Program-made: the position numbers and the translations under genes
Part shown: in pieces, positions 34,183-46,255 of the stretch
Numbering within the stretch: the stretch's first letter is position 1
How the letters are laid out: each line of letters starts with the position of its first letter
NCBI RefSeq assembly: GCF_958450345.1
Contig: NC_088782.1
Location: 94,437,358-94,501,357, forward strand
Reading direction: 5' to 3'
Source of the DNA: Calliphora vicina
Taxonomy: Eukaryota > Arthropoda > Insecta > Diptera > Calliphoridae
DNA: 64,000 bases
The notes under the pieces: generated by a model
What the model was told of the DNA's origin: nothing
Seen by the model: the letters and a program-made list of their open reading frames with translations, nothing else
Databases searched by the model: none

Positions 34183-34992
34183 TAAAACTTTTTTTGTGTC
34201 TAAAATTTTAAGGATTTTATTAAGTTTCTTTATTTAAGCATTTGATATTAGTGAAAACCTTAGGACCTGAATATTTATATTTAAGTAAAATTAAATAATT
34301 TTATACATTTTTCGGATGTCATTTACATAAAAAAATATACATATATATAATATGGTTACTTTCCTCGAAGTAAAATATAAATTTCTAATAATTGTAAAAT
34401 TTTAAAAGATATCATAACAAAATTTGGAACAAAATACATATATGTATTTAAATATGTATTTAAATATATATATTTAAATGTCTTTAAATCAATAGCATTA
34501 TAGTTGTTTTTTGTTTTTAAATACCGAAATTCCTAAAACGGGGAAAAATTGTTCCAAAAACTGAGTTTTTATAGAAAAGTGCCCACTGTGACGTTATTTA
34601 CCGTGTGATAATAAAAGACCTTTGTATGTATTTAAATAGCATACAGGCTAAACAAAAATTGAGCTTTTTCTAGGATAGGTGCTATACGTTTTTAGTTAGT
34701 AGAATTTTTTACTCAAACCTAAAATTTTTCTTCAAAATTAGCCAAGTTGTGTGAAAAAGTACCTTTTGTTCTGCGGCTCCACATTTAAGACCCGTGGTGG
34801 TCTTTCCGCTACGAAGCTTAACAAATGTAAATCAACTCGAAAACACCTACCTCAGCTCCAACCATATGATTTCGTTACAATATATCAAACAGTTCCCGAG
34901 ATACTGAATTGTTAAAAAATAAAACTTTTCTAAACAACTGTGTGTGGTAGTATATTGAATAGCGGTACTTAAGAAATGAAGTTAAATGAAAT
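34110..34992. other. AT-rich DNA including a dispersed repeat at 34815-34935
   Basis: The only recognised content is the partner of 21760-21890. Confidence 0.5.
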
Positions 34993-36008
34993 TAGGGTTT
35001 CCAGTTTTATTTTTGCAAAAAGCGGGACAATTTTAAAAATAAATGAAAAATGGCGGGGTTTTAAAACATAAGCGGAACAAAAGATTATAAATTATACCTC
35101 AACTATCTTAACACGAGCAGAGTTCACTATTAAGTAAGCAAATGCAAAATTTTAAAGATTTTTTGTGTATTTTGTTATTGGATTACGGTATAATTTTGCA
35201 TTTGCAATGATGTTTGACCATTCGCACTTAATAGGGAACTCCGCTACTGTATTTTTCCCAAATTGTAAATTTACGTAATAAATGTGTAAATCTTATAATA
35301 GAGTAAAATTAAAGAAAATTTCGTCCTGTATAAAAAATACGTAACATGTTTGCTACTTTATCTTGATTTGGAAATATTCCATACAAAAAATAAAAAAATA
35401 TATATTGGAAAATATTGCGAGCCAAAATAAATGCACATCTTTTGAGGCCAAAAACTGTTCCAAAGTGAAGTGTTCTGCCCAGAGAAAGTGTTCTGCTTCA
35501 ATCGAAACAAATAGAAAACGAACGGGGCAACGTTTGGACTATAAAGTGGATGAGGCAAAACTTCTCAACCACTTTATTTTAAGTGGTTTTTAACAGGTAA
35601 TGCAAATGTTTTGAAATTGCTTATTGAGTAGCTCCCAACGATTTCGCAAGCTCTTGTTCAGTTTGACAACTATCTTCATTGAGTAACGCCTCCAATTCTT
35701 GGGTATTTCAGTCACGGACAACCAGCCAGAAGATGGACATAATGGATTTTAATTATTCTGAGTCGATTGATCATTTTCGGAATAAATATTTGCTCACTGG
35801 AAATACATACATATCAGTTCCACTTAATTGTTTGATTTTTTTTATACATTTTAAACATAATGATGTTCTTTAAAACTAGATATGAAATAAGTAGTTATTA
35901 GATATGGAAAATCCAAAAAAGCGGGAATTTCGAATCCCGAGCGGGACGTGGGATTTCATGACTAAAAGCGGGACAATCCCGCGAAAATCGGAACATTTGG
36001 CAACCTTA
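34993..36008. mobile_element. hAT-like element with GCGGGAC motifs in both orientations
   Basis: Left end TAGGGTTTCCAG, right end (reversed) TAAGGTTGCCAAATG. Near the left, AAGCGGGACAATTTT; near the right, AAGCGGGACAATCCCGC, AAAGCGGGAATT and GAGCGGGACGT. This matches the hAT at 6255 in end sequence, but no matching 8-bp duplication survives. Interior frames (35363-35593 and others) have no recognised domain. Confidence 0.6.
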
Positions 36009-36176
36009 TACTATATACTCATACACGCCCACTTTTTTTCATTTATCTATAATCTGAAAACGGATGCACCGATTTGGCTAATTTTTTTTGAAATGTTCGT
36101 ATTGGTTTACAATTTAAGTTTTTACTGAAAGAAAAATTGACCATTCCCACTTTTTTATGAAGTCACTTAATTTCCA

Positions 36177-36470
36177 TTGGGACGTTATGTTAGCACCAAC
36201 AAAGCAATTTGGTGCATATTTTCATTTGCCATTCATGAAAGACATCCAAGTGTTGTTCATTTAGCCGTACATCTGGAAAATGGTCAACCGCCATCTACAG
36301 CATTGACCAGATTTTTTGAAATAGGCCGTAATGATGACTTTTCTCGGAATCAATCGTCAAAGAAATTTCAACGGCGGAAAATTCACTTCCAGGTTTCCCC
36401 CATTTTTTCCAACCGACGCATTAGGTAGCATTTACACAGTCCATCCAAGAAACAATGAGTTTTTCACAAA
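36177..36470 (+). pseudogene. Helitron Rep/helicase fragment
   Basis: The forward strand reads GRYVSTNKAIWCIFSF, then HERHPSVVHLAVHLENGQ, PPSTALTRFFEIGRNDDF and SSKKFQRRK. After a frame change it reads GSIYTVHPRNNEFF up to about 36465. These are consecutive landmarks of the region between the Rep and helicase domains of animal Helitron proteins. Between ENGQ and PPST the usual 20 or so residues are missing. No Helitron ends (5' TC, 3' CTRR with hairpin) could be assigned, so this is an isolated relic. Confidence 0.85.
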
Positions 36471-36607
36471 TCGGACACAACGATTTTTTTAATTTGGACA
36501 TATAATTGCATAATAATCGCAAAAACAAAGATAAACAAATTTGTCAAAAATTAAAAAAAAATATATCTCTTGAGCTAAAAGTGATAACCAACATCTATCT
36601 GAATCTG

Positions 36608-37450
36608 CGTCTTTCTGTTTTTGAACCATCAGTGTAGTCATCCTTTAGAACAGAGTTCCCGGCCCAATCATTCCTTGTCGGTATTCTGATCTTAAATGTT
36701 CTATCAAAATTCGGTATAGGTATTATGTAATCTTTCCCGCCCCATGATTGGCCTGCCTATCTTTTGTAGGATGGTGCCATGACCAATACGATCATGCTTG
36801 AGTCCGCTCGACTGTTTAAGTCGTAGAGCAGACTTAGCAGAAATGCATTTGATATACATATACATATATCAAGAGGAGTTATATTTAGCATTGTCTCTAG
36901 ACTGGCCTGAGGGGTGGAATTCATAGAGCCAGTAATTGCAAGACATGCTAATATTTATACCTTGTTTAGAATAGAAAGGTTAGTCTTAATGTCCATGACT
37001 CTCCACCAAACAAGAGCCCCATAGGTCAAAATAGGCATTATGACCGCGGTGTACATCTAGTGTACAATGTATGGTTTAGGACCCCATCTCTTCCCAAAGA
37101 TTTTCTTACATAAATATAAGCTACATAATGCCTTCTTCATTCGACTCTCAGCATTACGTTTCCACCACAGCTTAGAGTCCAAAATTACACCAAGATATTT
37201 GGCTTCGCTTGAAATCGTCAGAAAAGTACCATCCAGTCGTGGAGATCTAAATTCTCGAATTTTATATCTCCCGGTGAAAAGAACCAGTGCGGTCTTGGCA
37301 GGGTTGACACCTAGACCGTTTTCTTTTGCCCATGATAGCAGAACGCTGATTCCATGAGTTCAATTATTGTGGGAAGAAATTTCCCTTGAATATCACTGTA
37401 ACCTCTCTCCATTCTTTACGAATGTATCCTGTTTCCAGGCTGTACCTAAA
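36608..37450 (-). pseudogene. Reverse transcriptase remnant of the second Loa element
   Basis: Aligns base by base with copy 1 at 31619-32413 and 32955-33024, with several frame-breaking indels. A clean join at about 37386 (TTCCCTTGAAT meeting ATCACTGTAACC) removes about 540 bp, including the catalytic block and the first acidic motif. Upstream of the join it still reads PWLIMIFRYSLETGY. Confidence 0.85.
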
Positions 37451-37479
37451 TATCATAATAAGCCATGGCATGAGCGGAG

Positions 37480-37890
37480 CCTAGCAGCACATTCTATGAT
37501 GAGATCATGGCCCCTTGTGTTACACTAGTCTACAAGTCTGCGTACGGCACGTGAGGGCGGATTAACTTCGTCTTAAGGTAGGTACGCAGATGATATGATT
37601 AGGGTTGGTAACCCTTGTCGCTCTAGTGCAACTACCGTTAAATCACCAGAACTGTAATTAGCTAGAAGGAAAACCTTAATGTATTTCCTGACCAAAATAC
37701 AGCTCCTTACTTTACCGTCAGGTGTCGGAGAAGGGAGCACAAGCCAGGGTTAGTGGATTAAGGCCACGTGGATAGATTCCTTCTTCATGAAGCGCAGAAA
37801 ATGGTCCGATGCTACTTCGGAGTGGTGCAGATTAATCTGTACCACTCTCAGGCCACTTGGGTTCATCGTTGCGTTTCACCGCGGGCATGA
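37480..37890 (-). pseudogene. Apurinic endonuclease domain remnant of the second Loa element
   Basis: Minus-strand reading gives QINLHHSEVASDHF, CILVRKYIKVFLL, NYSSGDLTVVALE and PPSRAVRRLV in order, with a stop and frame slips. These are landmarks of the endonuclease domain that nicks target DNA in I-group retrotransposons. The later catalytic half, after RGHDLIIEC, is missing. This is the segment absent from the copy at 30709-34096. Confidence 0.75.
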
Positions 37891-38270
37891 TCAACCGGAG
37901 TTGGTTAGCCCGTACTTAATGACGCCTTGGGTAGAACGCAGGAGTCGGAGGGATTCTGAACTAATTTTGATCCAGAGAGTCCTCCTTCAATCGTCCAGTC
38001 CTTTGTTCTGAAGCTTTATAAGTGTTAGCGTGGCTTTGTCCTCCAAAAGAGGAGGAGGAACCCACTCTCTCACCGAACAGGACGATATCAATTCTTGCGT
38101 TGGGCCAGAATTCGACAACTCCTCGGATGTAGTTTCTGAGAAAGCCTAGGGCCTTCTCGTTACCACACCCGATGATCTTGACACTCATTAACCATTTGGC
38201 GCCGTATGCAGTGAAGGAATCATCATCACTGCATGAGAGTTCGTCAACTAGTGCCCGCAAGATCTTCTGA
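37888..38270 (-). pseudogene. ORF1 remnant of the second Loa element
   Basis: Contains ILRALVDELSCSDDDSF, VKIIGCGNEKALGFL and FWPNARIDIVL, close to copy 1, then small deletions break the frame before YKASEQR. The 5' boundary near 38270 is marked by a short direct repeat of AGATCTTCTGAGC. Confidence 0.8.
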
Positions 38271-38282
38271 GCATAGCAAAGA

Positions 38283-38355
38283 TCTTCTGAGCTTAGCGAA
38301 TTATTAAACTTACTTTTAATAATCATGTAATAGCGAATTATTAAAAGTAAGTTGG
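38283..38355. repeat. Hairpin-forming inverted repeat
   Basis: AACTTACTTTTAATAAT (about 38306) and its reverse complement (about 38336) sit next to the broken Loa 5' edge, and GCGAATTATTAAA occurs twice. Confidence 0.65.
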
Positions 38356-38359
38356 TATT

Positions 38360-39662
38360 CATTTAGAGGTTTTTTTTTCATTTGTTATTTTTTTCACATA
38401 TCAGGCGTGACTGGAACTAAAAAACATGTTTGTAATGTACTCGTATGTACATAAAAATGTTATTAACGGTGGATATCTCTGAAAAATTAATTATACGGAT
38501 CTCGACCCAACATATGCCAAATATTGCATGAGGTTGGCTACCGCATGTAACAAATTTGGTTGGGTTGTTATTTAGTATGTGTTGTAAGTTTATACATATG
38601 AATTAATGTGACGACAACCCACAATAGGTAAACGTGACAAATGATGATGGGTTCTGTGGCAGACAGACAGACAACTAAAACAAAAAAAAAAATGAAGATG
38701 ATGTAGAAGCTGAGGATAGAGACCATGGTTGTGAAGTTTATAACGTTGATTCATTAGTAGATTCTGTTGCCTTTTAAGATTGTTTATTTGTTTGCTCGGT
38801 TTGCTTGTTTGTTTGTGTTTCAGTATTTGCATATGACAACCACATAGCAAAAATATACAAATAAACGGAAACTAAAACATGTGTTTACACTGGCAACGAT
38901 ATTTTACACTTTACAAGTTTTGCGTTGTGTCTATGTATTAAAATAAAATTCTAGATACATATTTATAAGGAAATACGTTTTTTTACATTTACTTAGTATG
39001 TAAAATAGAGTAAATAATAAATGTCTCTGATGACAATTTTGATGTAAATGTGAACACATTGTAGAAACAATCAGATACGATGCCAGTAACTAAAGTGAAA
39101 AAAAATATATGTTTTCGCTGATGATGATGACGATGTTGTTGATGATGATTGCTTAGCAACACAGCAAGAGTAAAACAACAAATTGTATAAAATAAACTGA
39201 AAGAAAAAACAGCAACAGAAAACCGCTTAGCAACACCTTAAAAATATTGTTGTAGTATTATTTGTAGTTGCATGAGCATATCACAGTGGTGGCATAGAAA
39301 AAACACAGAAACAAAAAATAAAAATAAAATAAAAATTGGGCTTATGAACTCGGAAAATGGCAACGCTTGAGTTCATTGACGAACAATGTTATTGACATTA
39401 ACGCTATTTGTTAAACGTGTATTGTTTCACAATATTTTTTCCGTTTATTTACGATTTTTATTATGTACTATTTGTATGTATTTTACAAATTATTTTTAAA
39501 ATTTAAAATAAAAAAAAAACATCAACAACAGTATTGAAACACATCATAAAATTTACATAAAAGCCAGCCATCTTGCTTGATTTGAAATGCAAGATGATTG
39601 ATATTTTAGAAAATTTTATATTCAGTTTTGCTTAAAGCTGAGAAATAATGAATTGTATAACG
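38360..39662. other. AT-rich DNA with GAT triplets
   Basis: GATGATGATGACGATG and GTTGATGATGATTG lie at 39119-39150. No gene recognised. Confidence 0.5.
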
Positions 39663-40055
39663 TACTATATACGTCGTTGCATAGGTCTTTGAAATATCTA
39701 TCATTAGATATCCATATTGTCTATATTAATGACTTAGTAATCCAGATATAGGTCAAAAATCGAGGTTCTCCGGTTTTTTTCCTTATATCTCAGCCATTTG
39801 TGGACCGATTTTCTCAATTTTAGATAGCAACAGAGCCGGAAGAATTCCGGAGATACTGATGTACATATGAGTTATTTGGGTGCTTCGAAAAGTTGATTTC
39901 AACAGATAGACAGACGGACATGGCTTAATCGACTCCGCTATCTATAAAGATCCAGAATATATATACTTTATAGGGTCGCAAAATGATATTGTAGAAATTA
40001 CAAACGGAATAACAAACTTATATATACCCTTCTCACGAAGGTAAAGGGCATAATT
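39663..40055 (+). mobile_element. Mini-me-like element, 5' truncated
   Basis: Nearly identical in layout to 43500-44147: ATATACGTCGTTGCATAGG, TCATTAGATATCCATATTG, GACAGACGGACATGGCTTAA, ATATATACTTTATAGGGTCG, AATTACAAACGGAATAACAA and the terminal hairpin. The GACA block has only about three units here. Confidence 0.75.
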
Positions 40056-40136
40056 TACCACTAAACCTATAGTTTTGATTTTTTTATTTGATTGCAATTA
40101 TTGTTACAACTTACAAAAAATATTATTTTTATAGTT

Positions 40137-40640
40137 CTAATCAATAGTGATGAATTTATGAACATTTTCCGGAAACCCTTCAAGGGTTTTTATTAAGGTT
40201 TTTATAGTGCTTTCTGTCACTTTGTTCTACCATACTTTTGGACACCTTTTTTTGCTCTTCAATTCTCTTTTAACAAGAGCCCAATATCTCTCCACTGGCC
40301 TTAGCTCCAGACAGTTTGGAGGATTTACCATAAAAATATTGACCTGGAAGCTACGAAAAAATTTCCAGAACATACGTTTCGTCATCCATTATGCAGCAGG
40401 TATATTTTTGTATAAAATTTGACTTCAGTTTCCGTGCTTTGTTTTTGGCTTCTAAATGTTTAGCAGAGTTCCTGTCAGGAAATTTGTAACTATGTTTTTA
40501 AACCTGTATTGGCTTTAACTTTTCGCACCAAATAGTCCGAGTACTGAGCAAACCGGATGTGTTGGGAGCTCTTTTACAAATGCTTTCTATTTATTGGCTT
40601 TAGAAACATCATGTGGAAGATCTAAACCCGCTATATCCAT
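40137..40640 (-). pseudogene. Broken Tc1/mariner-superfamily transposase, internally deleted
   Basis: Minus-strand reading gives NSAKHLEAKNKARKL, then CCIMDDETYV with the first catalytic aspartate, LPGQYFYG, and after a deletion NPPNCLELRPVERYWALVKR with the last acidic catalytic position, then ESTIKTLIKTLEGFPENVHK before TAG at 40137-40139. The middle of the catalytic core, including the second aspartate, is missing at the LPGQYFYG/NPPNC join, and there are several stops. The NPPNCP.LRPIE.YWA wording places it in a different lineage from the Tc1 at 8214-9807. No inverted ends were identified. Confidence 0.85.
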
Positions 40641-40689
40641 TCATTAGGGGTCAATTTGACCATTTTTTATGAAAAAAAAACAAAAAAGT

Positions 40690-40952
40690 CCTTTCAAAAA
40701 GAACATTTAAGGATTAAAATATTCTAAGAAAATTATTGCCGGAACATTTCAGTGGGGGTCACCAAAGATACTAAAGTTGTAAATAAAACACTTTACGCTT
40801 AATTAGCAAAATTACACGCCACCTCGGGTCTCACATTTTTTAAACAATTCGCCAAAAATTCAAGTATGATCCGACTGAGCTGAAGTTTAAATATAAATAG
40901 TCCTTAAGGAGATCTACAAAATATTTTAATCCTTAAATGTTTTTTTTGAATG
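40690..40952. repeat. Inverted repeat of about 30 bp arms
   Basis: ACATTTAAGGATTAAAATAT (about 40704) and its reverse complement (about 40925-40944) enclose 200 bp of unrecognised DNA. Confidence 0.6.
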
Positions 40953-43269
40953 GATAACTTAATAACTGCCATACTTTTCAAAGTGAACTTGATCAAAAAA
41001 AATCAAATAATACTTGGGTTAAAAGTTTTAAGGAAAACGTGTGTTAAGGTTTTTCGATCTCACTCCTTATACCCTGAAAATAAACATAAATGTTTAAATA
41101 AGTGATGAGTGTTCATGTTTTCTCAATTTCACTTTTGGGTTTTCAAGTTAAAATCTTTGCACGTTTTACTTTACTGCACATTACAAGAGTAATTTTTGAT
41201 TTTATCTCATTTCTATTTTTGATTTTATCTCAATTTTCGCAAAAAGTGGAGTTACCTAGTTTTTCCAATCGACCACATATGTATATTAGAGTGACAATCA
41301 GTTGTATGGAAAAAAATTTTTGTTAAAATTTTGAAGAGTGCCGGGTGGAATATTGTGACACTAGGCCTAAATGCTAAGTGCTGAACATTTCGGGCAACGA
41401 TTTCTGGACGCGCATCGAGGTCAAAGTTCAGATATATGCAAAATTTTACTGTTAATATGGAATAAATAGGTGAAACTCGTTAACTTTCTGCATTGTTTTC
41501 TAGAAATATGTAGATTTATTTATATTAATGAATATTACACTAAAAAAAAAAATTTGGAAATTAACCCTGTATCTCCTTTGGTTCAAAATGACCCAAAAAC
41601 TGTATTATCGCCAAAATTCGGGAAAAATTCAAATTTGTCAGTTTTTTTAAAAATGTTGCTACTAAATAAATACTTTTGCAATTGAATGCAAAAGAATCGA
41701 AATGTGTACGTAATTATCGTTGTAATGAGATATAAATGACAAAATTTGATTAAAAAATTGTAAAGTTATTACAAATTCGCCAGACCATTAACGTGTTTCA
41801 GGCCACTTGAACAAACAATTTACGAAAAAAATTAAGATATTTCGAGAAAAATTAAAATAAAAGCTCATTTTTACTTAAAATATGTCCATATTTACTTGTA
41901 TATGAGTTTTTGTCTTCGTAGGATACCGTTAACCTATTCGCAGGTATGGCCAAAAAAATAATTTTTTTTAACGGCTGTTTCAAAACTCCATTTTCAAATT
42001 TTTAAAAATTTTGTTAAACAAATTTCAGATCCTTAAGTTGCATTAAAATCGGCCCAAAAATATATAATATTTCGCTATCTTTACATTAGAAATTCCAAAT
42101 ATTGAAAAATTTGACCTTTGACCTTCACGATTTAAAGGTTAACGTTTTCCGATTTTAGTAAAACTTTCAGACCATATTTAAAATTACCAGGATTATAATA
42201 CTGTGAATAAGTTTTACTTAAAATTTATAACAGTAAGGAAATTGGGCTCATTCGCCTAAATATGGACAAAAAATTAGTTTTTCTTGAAAATCGCAAAATT
42301 TAAATTGCAGGTACGGAAAAACTGTAAGAGGTATTGACATAATTTTTTCATATTTTTATTCCATATTTTGATCTCAATAAACCCCAATGTGATGATCGAA
42401 AAAATCTGAAATTTGTTTAACAAAATTTTTAAAAATTTGAAAATGGAGTTTTGAAACTGCCGTTAAAAAAATTATTTTTTTTGGCCATACCTGCGAATAG
42501 GTTAACGGTATCCTACGAAGACAAAAACTCATATACAAGTAAATATGTCCATATTTTAAGTAAAAATGAGCTTTTATTTTAATTTTTCTTGAAATATCTT
42601 AATTTTTTTCATACATTTTTTTTCAAGTGGCCTGAAACACGTTAATGGTCTGGCGAATTTGTAATAACTTTAACATTTTTTAACCAAATTTTGTCATTTA
42701 TATCTCATTACAACGATAATTACGTACATATTTCGATTCTTTTGCATTCAGTTGCAAAAGTATTTATTTAGTAGCAAAATTTTTTCAAAAACTGAAAAAT
42801 TTGCATTTTTCTCTAATTTTGGCGATAATACAGTCTTTGGGTCATTTTGAACCAAAGGAGATACAGGGTTAATTTCCAAAATTTTTTTTTAATGTAATAT
42901 TCATTAATATAAATAAATCTACATATTTCTAGAAAACAATGCAGAAAGTTAACGAGTTTCACCTATTTATTCCATATTAACAGTAAAATTTTGCATATAT
43001 CTGAACTTTGACCTCGATGCGCGTCCAGAAATCGTTGCCCGATTTGGCTCAAATTTTCAGCACTTAACATTTAGGCCTAGTGTCACATATTCCACCCGGC
43101 ACTCTTTGAAATCTAAAAAAAAACAAGTAAGAGTGCTATATTCGGCTGTGCCGAATCTTAAATACCCTTCACCAAATTATACTTCAAAATTTTAAATATT
43201 TTTAGGTAAACAAAATTTAATTTTTTTTTTAGTTGTTTTTTGAATTTTTTGGAAAAAAACAAATTTTTC

Positions 43270-43445
43270 GATTGTTATTTTTTTTTTAAATTTAAACATT
43301 TTTTTTTTTAAATTTAAAATTTTTTTTTTTTTAAATTTAAAAATTTTTTTTTTTTTTAAATTTAAAAATTTTTTTTTTTTAAATTTAAAATTTTTTTTTT
43401 TTTAAATTTTAAAATTTTTTGTTTTTTAATTTTTTTTTTTTTAAA
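43270..43445. repeat. T-tract/AAATTTAAA tandem repeat
   Basis: About seven units of 10-14 T followed by AAATTTAAA or a variant, period near 22 bp. Confidence 0.85.
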
Positions 43446-43770
43446 AAAAAAAATCTGGTTCAAAATTTTTTTCCCGATTTTGACCCATTGTAGGTCCAAC
43501 TTTCTATGGTCTTATATACGTCGTTGCAAATGTCTTTGAAATATCTATCATTAGATATCCATATTGTCTATATTAATGTCTTAGTAATCCAGATATAGGT
43601 AAAAAATAGGTCAAAAATCGAGGTTGTCTTGGTTTTTTCCTCATATCTCAGCCATTTGTGGACCGATTTTGCTGATTTTAAATAGCAAAATTCTCGAAAG
43701 CATGTCTGACAGAATTATTGAAGATTTGGATCCCGAAGATATCTGGGGTCTTCAGAAAACTGATTTCAAC

Positions 43771-44010
<240 letters not shown>

Positions 44011-44166
44011 GGACATGGCTTAATCGACTCCGCTATCTATAAGGATCCAGAATATATATACTTTATAGGGTCGGAAATGAAAAATGTAGAAATTACAAAC
44101 GGAATGACAAACTTATATATACCCTTCTCACGAAGCTGAAGGGTATAAAAATCGGCTGTCACTCTA

Positions 44167-45495
44167 ATGTATATGTACCCATTAGTACGGATTTGAGTTT
44201 TTTATTTTCAGTATTTAACACAATTTTAAATTGGAAAAATTTATTTGTGACTATTTATTTTTATACGAATTATAAATGAACTATCTACCGAGTATATCCT
44301 CTAGTGGTAATTATATTTAGTACTCCTATGTGTTATAAAACAACTGCTATTTAATATAATTTGGACATTAATTTATTTATGTATCTCAGTATTCAGTTTT
44401 AAATAAAATATCCGGAAATCAAACACAAATATTGTATTAATATATGGTTAGTTTGAAGTTTTTATTAAATAATAACAATTTACTCTCATACCACATTTAA
44501 TCTAATGTCAGAGTTTATCAAACTATTTTGAATATTGTCTATTTTGAATGAATTGTCTACTTTGTAAGAATCTCTGTCTAGTCTGTAAGGATAATTTTCA
44601 ATAGAGTTAAGGTTAAATAAATACTAATATGATCAGCTGCAAAATTATATTCAAATTGGATTTGTTGATATCGTATTCTGAATCATTTACTGGCAAAACT
44701 CTACTAAAGTGAAAGTTAATAATGCTGGTTCGCTTTGGAAATAATGTTAAATACATGTCTTAAAACTGTCAGTCAGACCGCCAGTGTAATTTAAAATACA
44801 TAATTATTTTTATAACATTTCTATATTCCTTTTTTTAACGACCCAACACCTCATACAAACGTTCAAACGTTTATAAATAAATATCGTCATCATAATAATC
44901 ATATCATCACCACGTAATTTGTTCTCCAACTCAAAAAAAGTTAAAAAAAATCAACATCGCGTGTTTTAAAGTGTCACGTACTTATTCATCATGTCCGCCT
45001 TTAATGTGCCTCGGTCATCATTTTATATACTGCGTCCAGATCTAAAACAACTTACGTTTGTTGCATGTGAACGAACAAATAGTAATATTAAAAAAAATCT
45101 AAAAACTTTTAGAGGTTATTAAGTGAAATTTGTAAATTATAAAAAATAATAACACACGAAAAAAATTATCTACAAATATTGTACGAGTAAAAATATTAAA
45201 TTATGTATATTTATTTATATTTGCGTTTAAAAATAAATTTACCTGTACGCAATGTACCTTTACAGACTACTTACATACGTATGAACGTACAATACAGTTT
45301 GCCACTGCTTTGATGTTGTATTTGTACAATTTGTGTATTAAATGTATTGTAAAAATCACGTATCCATGAAATGGGGCTAATATACCAATTTTTCTTAAAA
45401 TTTATTTTATGTTTGAGACGAAATTATATAGTGATTATTTTAGATTTCTCAATGGAATTGGAATTTTTCGGTTTAAAAGTTTTGCATAAACACCG
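44167..45495. other. AT-rich unassigned DNA
   Basis: No gene or element end recognised. Confidence 0.5.
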
Positions 45496-45503
45496 CTGCA
45501 CCT

Positions 45504-45874
45504 AGCAGTCGAACTGGCCAAAAGGGGTGCGTTGATGAATGTTGATGAGATCGACCCCTTTTCTGGTAGCTCCCTTGTTAAATGCAAGATGGCTGTTCAG
45601 CGGATATTTTATGAATCTGCACAAAGCAGGTGGACCAATGAGTCTACCTGTGTTATAACGAGGTCTACTTGGCCCGTATATGATGCCAGCAGGACGAATC
45701 TACTTATGGAATTTCGTCGTGAGCAAATAATGCTAATTGTCTCCTTCATTACGGGACACTGTATAATTGGGACACATGCTGTGATTCCCCCTTGGGTATC
45801 ACAATGGGATCAGTTTTGAATGGACCCAAGTGAGCTGCTTGAAGAGTGGCTACCCATGGAACCTAACCTAACCT
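45504..45874 (+). pseudogene. 5'-truncated retrotransposon 3' end (Loa-like), with 8-bp duplication
   Basis: CTGCACCT at 45496-45503 and 45875-45882 bounds a 371-bp insertion. The frame reads VELAKRGA (the end of an RNase H domain), then RWTNESTCVITRSTWPVYDA and LIVSFITGHCIIGTHA, ending at TGA 45817-45819, with about 55 bp of trailer finishing AACCTAACCT. It corresponds to the tail of the 30709-34096 element but is clearly a different family. Reverse transcription that stopped early explains the shortness. Confidence 0.82.
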
Positions 45875-46042
45875 CTGCACCTTTTCACAAAAAGTGTTCC
45901 ACAAAGCATTTAATCATCTTTGCATTTCTGTCTTAACACAAGTAATAATTATTACTTTTCACTTTGCTTTGCTAAATAGAACGTGTTAAAAAGAGCCGCA
46001 AAATAAAAATGGAAAAAAACTTGCACTGTTACATGTGATTGA

Positions 46043-46255
46043 AGAACAAGTAAGAGAGCTATATTCGGATGTGCCGAATCTTATATACCATTCACCAAAT
46101 TATACTTTGAAATATTTTTACGTAAACAAATATTTTTTTAATTTTCATTTCAAAATGTTTTTAAATTTTTTTAGTGACAAAAATTTTATGTCAAAATTTT
46201 TTTTTTCAAAATTAATTTTTTATTTTTTGGTGTTAATTTTATACCAAACATAACC
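46043..46255 (+). mobile_element. Mini-me-like element, 5' end only
   Basis: GAACAAGTAAGAGAGCTATA and the ATTCGGATGTGCCGAAT hairpin, then A/T tracts; the 3' end is missing. Confidence 0.65.

Larger units (their letters stand above)
36608..38270 (-). mobile_element. Second Loa-type element, multiply deleted
   Basis: Close relative of 30709-34096 on the same strand. From its 5' side: ORF1 part (38270-37890), part of the endonuclease (about 37890-37490), a short reverse transcriptase piece (about 37445-37390), then the later polymerase and the start of RNase H (37375-36608). The piece with the catalytic YADD has been lost, as has most of RNase H and the 3' end. The two copies therefore lack different parts. 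Confidence 0.88.

Noticed and set aside
36177..36428. Host PIF1-type helicase exon
   Set aside because: The order of motifs fits the spacer between Rep and helicase in Helitrons, and reading continues only after a frame change; no helicase motifs proper are present.
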